Positions 15,206 through 21,607 of a stretch of 21,607 nucleotides of DNA are shown here, one piece after another. The position numbers and the translations under genes are program-made. How positions within the stretch are numbered: the stretch's first letter is position 1; the number at the start of each line of letters is the position of its first letter. The DNA is from JAGWAZ01 sp050248595 (GTDB lineage: Bacteria > Bacteroidota > Ignavibacteria > OLB7), in assembly GCA_050248595.1 (NCBI GenBank), contig JBFWSB010000025.1, positions 1-21,607 of the forward strand. Reading direction: 5' to 3'. The notes under the pieces were generated by a model. That model saw only the letters and a list, made by a program, of their open reading frames with translations, was not told the origin of the DNA and searched no databases.

Positions 15206-15850
15206 ATGAGCATTGATCGCTTCAAATACCCGAGGACACCCCACCTTCCTTGGTCACCTGGTGTGTCCGAAGATGATATCCGTGTTGCCGATGTCAAGAT
15301 GTTTGTAGGCAAAGATGTTGTTGTCACCGAAAAGATGGATGGTGAGAATACCACGATGTACACCGACTATATTCACGCTCGATCTATTGATGGAAGGAGC
15401 CACCCATCTCGCAACCACGTCAAGCAACTGCACGCAACAATCGCACATCTGATTCCAATGGGTTGGCGATTATGTGGCGAGAATCTCTATGCACAACACT
15501 CTATCATCTATAAGAATTTAAGGAGCTACTTCTATCTCTTTTCTGTCTGGGATGAGAAGAACAATTCTCTGAGTTGGGATGAAGTTGTAGAGTGGGGGCA
15601 GCTCTTCAGCTTAGAGCTGCCTCGAGTTCTCTATCGAGGCATTTGGGATCAGGAGCTTGTACAGAGCATAGAGGTTGACCCCGTTCATATGGAAGGCTAT
15701 GTTGTGCGTAATGCTGAATCATTCGCCTATGGTGACTTTATCCGAAACATAGCGAAGTGGGTTCGAAAGGATCATGTGCAGACAGACGAGCATTGGATGT
15801 ATAGTGAAATCATTCCCAATCAATTAGGCTCTAATTCAGATATTGTCTAA
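15206..15850 (+). CDS. RNA ligase family protein (ATP-dependent)
   Basis: A 214-residue nucleotidyltransferase. Ligase motif I is KMDG (residues 43-46, Lys43 being the expected AMP-accepting lysine), motif III is GENLYA (91-96) followed by YFYLFSVWDE, motif IV EGYVVR (163-168) and motif V KWVRK (184-188). It would seal 5'-phosphate and 3'-hydroxyl ends. It is short, close to a bare nucleotidyltransferase domain without a large C-terminal domain. The ATG at 15206 was chosen over upstream options because the family core starts here and AAGAGA precedes it. The next gene starts seven bases after its stop and encodes the end-healing enzyme needed to prepare its substrates. Confidence 0.85.
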   Translation: MSIDRFKYPRTPHLPWSPGVSEDDIRVADVKMFVGKDVVVTEKMDGENTTMYTDYIHARSIDGRSHPSRNHVKQLHATIAHLIPMGWRLCGENLYAQHSIIYKNLRSYFYLFSVWDEKNNSLSWDEVVEWGQLFSLELPRVLYRGIWDQELVQSIEVDPVHMEGYVVRNAESFAYGDFIRNIAKWVRKDHVQTDEHWMYSEIIPNQLGSNSDIV

Positions 15851-15856
15851 CTCCTC

Positions 15857-17128
15857 ATGAACGACTTTTTCAATCAGATCGCCTCAGGGGAAAGGGCTTC
15901 GTTGCATGAGATAATCAACCATTGCGGTACTCAATTTGAGCTATTCGAGCATCTTGCCACAACAATGCAAGATCCTGAATATCATGCAGAAGGAGATGTG
16001 TACACTCACACTGAAATGGTGTTAGATGAATGTTATAAGATTCTTGAAGAAGAGAAGAACGAGTTTACAAGTACCAACCGTCTGAGCTTGATTCTCGGCA
16101 CTGCATTTCATGACATTGCAAAACCACTAACTACCCGCACACAAGTCTTCGACGGTGTTGAGAGAATCGTTGCACCACGCCATGCAGATCGAGGTCGTTC
16201 GTATATCGCAGCAAAACTTCTGGATCTTGAATTGCCTATAGAAGTTGTGCACGATGTGATGATGATTGTTGGCCACCACCATGACCCGAAGAAACTTGTT
16301 CAGAAGAATTCTCCTCCCCACGCATATCACCGCCTTGCCCGCATTGCTTCTCCGCGTTTACTCTACTACTTTGAAAGAGCAGATATGAGTGGACGTATAT
16401 GCAAGGACAAGGAAGGTCAATTAGAGATTCTGGAAATTTTCCGACTCTTCGCAGAAGAGACAAATACGTGGAACAACAAGTCTCCATACTCTGGGTGGGA
16501 AGAAACTATTGCGCAAGAAACTCCTGGCCTTCCTGAGAAGACACAGGAGTTAATCTTTGCAAAGGCAATTCATAGCGCAGAAGCAGGGTTACTCTTAACT
16601 CCGCATGAAGAACTTGCCCGATCGTATTCTTATCGTAATGCCTATCCTGAACTTTATGTGTTATGTGGGCCGAGTGGATCGGGGAAATCCACGTGGAGTG
16701 AAAAGAACATTCTTGATGCGCGAGTAATTTCTCTGGATAAGATTCGTGAAGAAGTGACTGGGAAACGAGAAGATCAGAGCAAGAATGGTCAAGTTGCCCA
16801 ACTTGCGAAGGAACGACTCCGTGAAGCACTCCGCACAAAAAGCCGTGTTATCTGGGATGCAACATGTCTCAATCGCGAGCAAAGAGGAACGATTATTCAG
16901 CTCGGTATGGATTATCAGGCAATGGTCACATTGGTGGTGTTTTATCTACCAGAACAAATTCTTCGAGAACAGAATCAAAACCGACAACATCCAGTTCCAG
17001 ACACTATCCTTACAAGACAATTTCAGAAGTTTGATTTTCCATATTTGGACGAAGCACATCGGGTGATCTATATCGACAAAGAAGGGAAGGAAATGGAGAT
17101 CTCTAAGCCCTTATATTCTGAAGGATGA
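15857..17128 (+). CDS. HD-Pnk: HD-domain phosphoesterase fused to 5'-OH polynucleotide kinase
   Basis: A 423-residue bifunctional end-healing enzyme. The N-terminal half is an HD phosphohydrolase: YTHTEMVLDE (around residue 50), AFHDIAKP (84-90, His85-Asp86) and VGHHHDPKK (138-146). This half is expected to remove 2',3'-cyclic and 3'-phosphates. The C-terminal half is a P-loop kinase: GPSGSGKSTW (271-280), LDKIREE (293-299), VIWDATCLNREQR (331-343) and a basic lid region NQNRQHPVPDTILTRQF. It would phosphorylate 5'-OH ends. The architecture matches the characterised Runella slithyformis HD-Pnk, whose homologues are often encoded beside a ligase, as here. Its stop overlaps the next start as ATGA. 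The operon is less GC-rich than kmo. Confidence 0.88.
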   Translation: MNDFFNQIASGERASLHEIINHCGTQFELFEHLATTMQDPEYHAEGDVYTHTEMVLDECYKILEEEKNEFTSTNRLSLILGTAFHDIAKPLTTRTQVFDGVERIVAPRHADRGRSYIAAKLLDLELPIEVVHDVMMIVGHHHDPKKLVQKNSPPHAYHRLARIASPRLLYYFERADMSGRICKDKEGQLEILEIFRLFAEETNTWNNKSPYSGWEETIAQETPGLPEKTQELIFAKAIHSAEAGLLLTPHEELARSYSYRNAYPELYVLCGPSGSGKSTWSEKNILDARVISLDKIREEVTGKREDQSKNGQVAQLAKERLREALRTKSRVIWDATCLNREQRGTIIQLGMDYQAMVTLVVFYLPEQILREQNQNRQHPVPDTILTRQFQKFDFPYLDEAHRVIYIDKEGKEMEISKPLYSEG

Positions 17129-17469
17129 CTAACACCATCACACTCTACCGCCCAATTGGTCCGGGAGAATTTCAACTCTTGGAGAAGAGTGGCTTTCGAC
17201 GGTGGCCACCACGTTTGCCGGAGCAACCGATTTTCTATCCGGTTACGAACGAAGAATATGCCGAAGAGATCACGCGGAAGTGGAATGTTCCGGCAAGTGG
17301 TGTCGGCTACGTTACTCGCTTTGAAGTTCGAGAAGAATTTATAACGCAATACACTATTCATCGCGTTGGAGCAGCCAACCATACCGAGTGGTGGATACCG
17401 GCAGAAGACTTGGATCAGCTTAACGACAACATTGTTGGAACCATTGAAGTGATAGGAGAGTTTGATTAA
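17125..17469 (+). CDS. Conserved small protein, third gene of the RNA-repair operon
   Basis: A 114-residue protein, MTNTITLYRPIGPGEFQLLE at the N-terminus, then FRRWPPRLPEQPIFYPVTNEEYA and a C-terminal HTEWWIPAEDLDQLNDNIVGTIEVI. I recall proteins of this type carrying the automatic label ADP-ribosylation/crystallin J1, but I know of no tested function. The last segment, with WIPAEDL followed by N.NIVG.I.V, resembles the end of small ADP-ribosyltransferase-like folds; this is a guess. The ATG overlaps the HD-Pnk stop (ATGA), so translation is coupled to RNA repair. There is no signal peptide or membrane helix, so it is cytosolic. Confidence 0.75.
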   Translation: MTNTITLYRPIGPGEFQLLEKSGFRRWPPRLPEQPIFYPVTNEEYAEEITRKWNVPASGVGYVTRFEVREEFITQYTIHRVGAANHTEWWIPAEDLDQLNDNIVGTIEVIGEFD

Positions 17470-17528
17470 AGACCGACAAGCTCAAAAGTGTGGGAGACAT
17501 TGATTGAGCAAAAGGAAGCCACCGGCAC

Positions 17529-18509
17529 TTATATCGCTTCCCCTCCCTTCGCATTTTTAATTTTTAATTTTGCATTATCAACCCCTTCTCCATTCCTCTG
17601 CAACCCCTCCAACTTCGTTCGCATGATTGGACTTCCACGGAAACGCTCCTCAAACTCTTCGTCGGTCATCGCCCTAATTTGGTCGAACGTTAGGTCGAGT
17701 CTGCCGGGACGGGGAGCGAAGTCGGGTTCGTCGGTTGGTTGTTGGAACTTGTTCCAGGGGCAGACTTCCTGACAGATGTCGCAGCCGAAAACCCAGCGGT
17801 CGAACATTGCGGCAAACTCTGGATCAAGCGGCTCCTTCGGTTTCTGCTCGATTGTCACGTAGCTGATACAGCGGTTAGCGTCCACGAGGTAGGGTTGTGT
17901 GATTGCGTCGGTTGGGCAAGCGTCGATGCAACGAGTACAGCTTCCACAGAAGTCAGGAATTGAATCGGTATAGAGAAGTTCTAACGACGTAAACATTACC
18001 CCCAAGAAAACCCAGCTCCCGTGCGACCGCGTAATAACGTTGGAATGTTTACCGAGCCAGCCAAGTCCTGCACGCACAGCCCACGCCTTCTCCATCACAG
18101 GCCCAGCGTCGACATACCAACGGTTCTCTGCTTCCGGGGCGAGCGTCATGATATGCTGGTGAAGCTTCTTCAACTTCTTCGGGAGAATCCGGTGGTAGTC
18201 ACGCCCCCACGCGTAGCGACTCACCTTCACGTAATCCGGTTCTTCTGAGTGTTGGTAGGGAGTGTAGTAGTTCTTGGCAACAACGATCACAGAACGGGCA
18301 GATGGGAGAACCTCGCGCGGATCTGTCCGCCGCTCTGGGTCACGCTCTAACCACTCCATCGAACCGTTGTAGCCCCGAGCAAGCCACTCCCCCAGCCGCA
18401 CGCCCTCCTCCGCAAGCCGTTCGGCAGGGGCAAAGCCAATCAAGTCGAAGCCAAGTTCTTCCACCGCGTGACGGCGAATCTCCTCGGTGATGGTTCCTTT
18501 GTCGAGCAT
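17529..18509 (-). CDS. queG: Epoxyqueuosine reductase
   Basis: A 326-residue enzyme that reduces epoxyqueuosine to queuosine in tRNA, the last step of the pathway, using cobalamin and two 4Fe-4S clusters. YVDAGPVMEKAWAVRAGLGWLGKHSN (132-157) contains the expected catalytic Asp134. The cluster motif CGSCTRCIDACPT gives Cys188, 191, 194 and 198; further cysteines are Cys214, 243, 246 and 250 (FGCDICQEVCPWN). The ATG at 18509 fits the family start; the open frame upstream has only a TTG. The last residues (DNAKLKIKNAK) are encoded by an AT-rich repeat and do not belong to the family. The lipoprotein gene lies 61 bases upstream on the same strand. Confidence 0.93.
   Translation of the reverse strand: MLDKGTITEEIRRHAVEELGFDLIGFAPAERLAEEGVRLGEWLARGYNGSMEWLERDPERRTDPREVLPSARSVIVVAKNYYTPYQHSEEPDYVKVSRYAWGRDYHRILPKKLKKLHQHIMTLAPEAENRWYVDAGPVMEKAWAVRAGLGWLGKHSNVITRSHGSWVFLGVMFTSLELLYTDSIPDFCGSCTRCIDACPTDAITQPYLVDANRCISYVTIEQKPKEPLDPEFAAMFDRWVFGCDICQEVCPWNKFQQPTDEPDFAPRPGRLDLTFDQIRAMTDEEFEERFRGSPIMRTKLEGLQRNGEGVDNAKLKIKNAKGGEAI
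17550..17579. repeat. TTTTTAAT-type AT-rich repeat encoding the QueG tail
   Basis: CGCATTTTTAATTTTTAATT followed by TTGCATTATC, with GCATT at each end. It is translated on the minus strand as part of the QueG C-terminus and lies at the convergent junction with the RNA-repair operon. Confidence 0.75.
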
Positions 18510-18570
18510 AGAAGCAAAGTACGGAATTTGCCAAGTGGTTTGCTGAGGACTCAATACTGTGTAGAGGAGA

Positions 18571-19650
18571 CTACCAGCCTCTCTTGGCAGACTCCTCTTT
18601 CAGAACTGCCCAACTTACTTTGTCTTCTCCTCCGTTTGGGTAGGTGCGCAGACCAAGCGTGCGAAGATATTCGAGAAAGATTTGATCGTTCAGCCCGTAG
18701 TACCGTGCAAACTCTTCGACTGCTTCCTGCGATCGGTCGGACATGATGCCAAACGAGATATAGTTGATCTCCTCCCGATGCTTGTCCCACGCGCTGAAGA
18801 CCTCTCGAATAAACTCTCCCTGTTTCTCCTCCGAACTGTTGCAGACAGGACTTGAGGGATAGCCGAGTTCCATAAACCAGATTGAGCGATTTGGGTATAG
18901 CTCCACAACTTGGTTGAAGTCGGCACTGATTACCGAAGGATCTTGAACCGTAAAATCTCCGTTCAGTGGATAGTGTGTCGTCAGGATTACGTCGCTCTTC
19001 TCGTTGAGAATTCTGGCCTGTTTCTCCCTCGTTCCACGCAATCCTGCCAACGTCACCTTCACCCCAACCTTCAAGCCGGGTCGCAGTTGCCGAGCATACG
19101 ATGCAGTCTCCTTGAAAAATCGTTGGTAGGTAGCCCACGCCTCCACATCGTTACCAAGGAAGACATCTACTTCGTTGCCGATAGCTAAGACTGCAAGGTC
19201 GAGATCGGGAATTTTCGAGAAGATGTAGTCGAGCAGACGCTTGTAGCGGTTGACAACTGCACTGTCGTCAAAAGGCTTTCCCTTGAGGTCGGATGGAAAC
19301 CGGTCGTTATTCGTGTCGATCGGGCCAATCATCAGGGCTACTGACGCACTCCGAGTTGGATAGTAGGCGTTGGCAATTGCGAGAAGGTCGATAGCCGGAT
19401 TGTAGATGCCGGGAGCAGTTTCAAGATCATCCCACCCAATTGAGAGACTAAACGTGTTTGCCCCGACAGAGTTAGCCCGGTTCACAACGGCATCGTAGCT
19501 CTCTCCTTCAGCCTCGTTTACATCTACGGCAAGAATCCGTTCTCCTCGCCGCTGTGGCTCGGAATCTCGGTCAACATTTCCATCTGTTGAACTACTGCAT
19601 CCCGCAAGTAGTACGATTGATAGATATAGGTAAAGGGTATGGTAGTGCAT
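18571..19650 (-). CDS. Lipoprotein with a predicted TIM-barrel glycosidase-like (GH-A) domain
   Basis: A 359-residue protein. The signal peptide MHYHTLYLYLSIVLLAGC ends in the lipobox LLAGC with Cys18, so it is a lipoprotein. The body shows a TIM-barrel pattern: NTFSLSIGWDDLETAPGIYN (65-84), a VALMIGP strand, VLAIGNEVDVFLG with Asn159-Glu160, VILTTHYPL, and IWFMELGYPSS with Glu261. Clan GH-A glycosidases have an Asn-Glu acid/base at strand 4 and a Glu nucleophile at strand 7, matching this spacing. I cannot name the family or the sugar. GGGAG seven bases before the ATG at 19650 supports this start. The gene is divergent from the Crp/Fnr regulator and precedes queG. Confidence 0.65.
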   Translation of the reverse strand: MHYHTLYLYLSIVLLAGCSSSTDGNVDRDSEPQRRGERILAVDVNEAEGESYDAVVNRANSVGANTFSLSIGWDDLETAPGIYNPAIDLLAIANAYYPTRSASVALMIGPIDTNNDRFPSDLKGKPFDDSAVVNRYKRLLDYIFSKIPDLDLAVLAIGNEVDVFLGNDVEAWATYQRFFKETASYARQLRPGLKVGVKVTLAGLRGTREKQARILNEKSDVILTTHYPLNGDFTVQDPSVISADFNQVVELYPNRSIWFMELGYPSSPVCNSSEEKQGEFIREVFSAWDKHREEINYISFGIMSDRSQEAVEEFARYYGLNDQIFLEYLRTLGLRTYPNGGEDKVSWAVLKEESAKRGW

Positions 19651-19760
19651 GATTTTCTCCCAGTAAAGAGCCGTTGAACAAGAGGCATAGATATTTTTGA
19701 TTCTGTTACAGTCCGCATAGTCAAGAGAGACTCCAATGCGTTTAGTTCGTATCTTCGCAG

Positions 19761-20471
19761 ATGGCACAACCGCTGCCCATTCCTGACTGTGCAACGTGTA
19801 CATCACGTGTAGGCTCTGTTTTCAGTAACCTTGCTGAATCAGAGCTTCCTGTACTTAATCAAAATAAGGTCTGTAGAAAATACAAGCGAGGAGAGTTCCT
19901 CTACCTTGAGGGAGAACCTGCGGCTGGACTCTACTGCATTCACTCGGGCAAAATCAAGGTATTCAAGACTGGACAAGATGGGCGGGAGCAGATTCTCCGT
20001 TTGGCAAAGCCGGGAGATGCACTCGGCTACCGAAGTTTGCTCGATGGGGGGAAACATTCCTCAAGTAGTCAGGCACTGGAAGAGACGCACGTCTGCTTTA
20101 TTTCAAAGCAGATGTTCTACTCCTTGGTCGCCTCCGGTCCGAACTTCACCCTACGTCTCTTTGAGATTCTCTCAGATGAGCTTGACCACACAGAACAACG
20201 TGTAGTGGAGATGGCTCAGAAATCGGTGCTGGAACGTGTAGCCGAAACAATTCTCCTGCTTCAAAACACATACGGCTTAAAAGAAGATAACCGCACGCTC
20301 AACGTAAGAATTACGCGAGAAGACATTGCCAACATTGTCGGCTCAGCTACCGAGTCGGTAATTCGTAATCTTACTCACTTGAAGGAACAGGGAGTGATCG
20401 AGATTCGGGGTAGAGACATCCAAGTACTCGACTCTTCGGCACTTGTGCGGACAGCGAACCTTGCCGACTAA
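19761..20471 (+). CDS. Crp/Fnr-family transcription regulator
   Basis: A 236-residue protein. The cNMP-binding-type sensor domain covers about residues 30-145 (KRGEFLYLEGEPAAGLYCIHSGKIKVFK, then LAKPGDALGYRSLL). A dimerisation helix follows and then a winged helix-turn-helix: ITREDIANIVGSATESVIRNL (from residue 184). Cysteines at 10, 13 and 112 line up with Cys20, Cys23 and Cys122 of E. coli FNR by spacing; the fourth FNR ligand is absent and the N-terminal cluster pattern is incomplete. The E-S-V-x-R recognition helix is of the Fnr kind. Target genes are unknown; the gene is divergent from the GH-like lipoprotein. Confidence 0.88.
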   Translation: MAQPLPIPDCATCTSRVGSVFSNLAESELPVLNQNKVCRKYKRGEFLYLEGEPAAGLYCIHSGKIKVFKTGQDGREQILRLAKPGDALGYRSLLDGGKHSSSSQALEETHVCFISKQMFYSLVASGPNFTLRLFEILSDELDHTEQRVVEMAQKSVLERVAETILLLQNTYGLKEDNRTLNVRITREDIANIVGSATESVIRNLTHLKEQGVIEIRGRDIQVLDSSALVRTANLAD

Positions 20472-20599
20472 CACTAAATTGAGTTGGTGAGCATTTTGGG
20501 TATCCACAGCTTCTCTTTCTTCAGAGCCTGACAAACGTCATGGTTTCCCCCTTTCTTCTTCCTCTATTTTTCTCTCCACAACCATTGTACCATCAGGCG

Positions 20600-20998
20600 A
20601 TGAAGAAAGAATGCTATCCACCTATATTCTACACCGAGGATATTAAGTCGATTCGGCGAATTGAGATACCGGTGGGAGGGTTTCTCTACAGAGAAGAGAT
20701 GCCCATTTGCTATGTCTACCTACTCCGCAGAGGAATCATCGGAATTAGTCGACGCGACCATTGTGGAGTAGATCGAATAGCTACTATCTTGCGCTCCGGG
20801 GATATTGTGGGTCTTGACGATCTGTTCCGAGGCGAATCATACACAAACAAGGCAATTGCACTAAAGCGGACGAGCCTTCACGCAATCCCCTCGAATCTTT
20901 TCATCGAAACCCTCTCCTGCGATAGCCACGTTGCCGTTCACCTCCTCTGCAACCTTGCCGACCGGATAGCCCGATCTGAATCGTACTGTCCAGCATAG
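20600..20998 (+). CDS. Stand-alone cNMP-binding-fold protein, Crp/Fnr-like without DNA-binding domain
   Basis: A 132-residue protein equivalent to the sensor half of a Crp/Fnr regulator: IPVGGFLYREEMPICYVYLLRRGIIGISRRD, ILRSGDIVGLDDLFRGESYTNKAIAL and LHAIPSNLF. It ends at the point where the dimerisation helix would lead into the winged helix (LLCNLADRIARSESYCPA). It either lost its DNA-binding domain or acts as a partner of the regulator 128 bases upstream. The ATG at 20600 matches the domain start better than the ATG at 20540, which would add a hydrophobic, repeat-like leader. Confidence 0.65.
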   Translation: MKKECYPPIFYTEDIKSIRRIEIPVGGFLYREEMPICYVYLLRRGIIGISRRDHCGVDRIATILRSGDIVGLDDLFRGESYTNKAIALKRTSLHAIPSNLFIETLSCDSHVAVHLLCNLADRIARSESYCPA

Positions 20999-21047
20999 AT
21001 GCCTACTCCTTAACAGTAGCTATCGTAGAGTTCACAATAAGAGAATC

Positions 21048-21077
21048 ACCACCAAGGGCACGAAGAAACACCAAGGC
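21048..21077. repeat. CACCAAGG-type periodic repeat
   Basis: Units ACCACCAAGGG, CACGAAGAAA and CACCAAGG in series. It is related to the reverse complement of 11729-11757 and, like it, lies between two convergent genes. Confidence 0.75.
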
Positions 21078-21124
21078 TTCACTCACTCTATAAAATCAGA
21101 ATTGGAGTCAGTGGCACAGACCTA

Positions 21125-21170
21125 CTCATACACTCACGCACTCACACACCCATCCACTCACTCACACACT
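21125..21170. repeat. CACTCA-type low-complexity repeat containing the usp stop codon
   Basis: A run of CACTCA/CACACA/CATCCA units. Read on the minus strand, it provides the last codons and the TGA (21164-21162) of the universal stress protein gene. Confidence 0.75.
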
Positions 21171-21607
21171 TCGCCGCCGAACAACTTCCACCGAGCAGTG
21201 TGCTCTTGCCGAGATTGCTGCGGAGACACTTCCGAGGAGAGTTCGCTCGAAGCGAGAGAGACCCCGTGCCCCCATGAAGATGCAGTCAATCTCCATTTCC
21301 GAGGCGGTCTTCAGTATTAAATACTTCGGATCAATGTTATCAATTACTGAAGTTGACGACAAGCCTCGCTCTTTCATCCGCTCGGCAATCTCTGCGTGAA
21401 GTTCCGAAAATCCTTCTCGCTCTCTAATGTTGGCCTCCTCTTCGAAGTAGGAGTTCACGGCTGTTGTCAGCCAAACTTTCGTATGCTCTGGCCAGTGACG
21501 ATTCAAGATTTCATCGACGGCAACGTTGGAATCGTTCGAGCCATCGACACCAACCAACAGTCGGATCGGTTGATCTTCTCTGTGTGGATTCCCCCGAGCT
21601 ACTCGCA
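21162..21607 (-). CDS. Universal stress protein, C-terminal domain, 5' partial
   Basis: The frame is open to the right edge of the window. A Usp domain begins with RLLVGVDGSNDSNVAVDEIL and ends with the ATP-binding pattern G-A-R-G-L-S, nine-residue spacing, G-S-V-S (GARGLSRFERTLLGSVSAAI). Upstream codons (RVARGNPHREDQPI) look like a linker, so this is probably the second domain of a tandem-Usp protein whose first domain lies outside the window. Such proteins bind ATP or other ligands and help survival under stress. The last residues (SV) and the stop are encoded in CACTCA-type repeat DNA. Confidence 0.85.
   Translation of the reverse strand, partial: RVARGNPHREDQPIRLLVGVDGSNDSNVAVDEILNRHWPEHTKVWLTTAVNSYFEEEANIREREGFSELHAEIAERMKERGLSSTSVIDNIDPKYLILKTASEMEIDCIFMGARGLSRFERTLLGSVSAAISARAHCSVEVVRRRSV

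Noticed and set aside
19651..19760. FNR or CRP operator in the gap between the lipoprotein and regulator genes
   Set aside because: No TTGAT....ATCAA or TGTGA....TCACA palindrome is present.
20540..20599. N-terminal signal segment on the cNMP-fold protein
   Set aside because: The hydrophobic leader from the ATG at 20540 is pyrimidine-rich, low-complexity DNA without a ribosome site; a cytosolic sensor domain would not need it.
21102..21320. Plus-strand frame starting in the CACTCA run
   Set aside because: It is made of low-complexity repeat followed by the antisense of the Usp ATP-binding motif.

Overview
The window is a gene-dense bacterial chromosome segment of moderate GC content. It looks like a Bacteroidota or Chlorobiota relative (an Ignavibacteria/Kapabacteria-type genome is my best guess). 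The reasons are a TAnnTTTG-type promoter box before the kynureninase gene, few strong Shine-Dalgarno sites, Bacteroidota-like kynurenine-pathway proteins and an HD-Pnk RNA-repair operon. The lineage is inferred from remembered family resemblance, not from a search.

Layout. 1-1597: 3' part of an ACMSD decarboxylase and a cyclase-family hydrolase (probable kynurenine formamidase). 1646-4865: a small defence patch with a DUF433 antitoxin whose toxin is cut to 11 codons, then mcrC and mcrB on the minus strand. 5049-6326: kynureninase. 6407-7770: an intact RelE/ParE-type toxin-antitoxin pair, a small membrane protein, and a decayed second toxin-antitoxin pair. 7944-10376: a secreted SppA-type S49 peptidase with an N-terminal beta-rich, barrel-like region. 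10377-11145: no intact gene, but a third decayed toxin-antitoxin pair and three REP-like hairpins. 11146-13531: rluE and a YfbK-like von Willebrand factor A lipoprotein, convergent. 13738-15084: kynurenine 3-monooxygenase. 15206-17469: a tight operon of RNA ligase, HD-Pnk end-healing enzyme and a 114-residue protein. 17529-19650: queG and a GH-A-like lipoprotein. 19761-20998: a Crp/Fnr regulator and a stand-alone cNMP-binding-fold protein. 21162-21607: the end of a universal stress protein.

How the genes fit together. The formamidase, kynurenine monooxygenase, kynureninase and ACMSD cover most steps from N-formylkynurenine to 2-aminomuconate semialdehyde. Tryptophan 2,3-dioxygenase and 3-hydroxyanthranilate dioxygenase are not in the window. 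ACMSD diverts carbon away from quinolinate, so the set points to tryptophan breakdown rather than only NAD synthesis. The RNA ligase/HD-Pnk pair is a complete heal-and-seal kit for broken RNA.

The most unusual feature is non-coding. At least seven kinds of short periodic sequence occur at gene ends. All five convergent gene junctions carry one. In four genes (ACMSD, sppA, queG, usp) the repeat supplies the last codons, and in three of these also the stop codon. One repeat sits in frame inside the formamidase gene. In addition, three toxin genes are truncated after 11, 25 and 29 codons, each followed shortly by repeat sequence.
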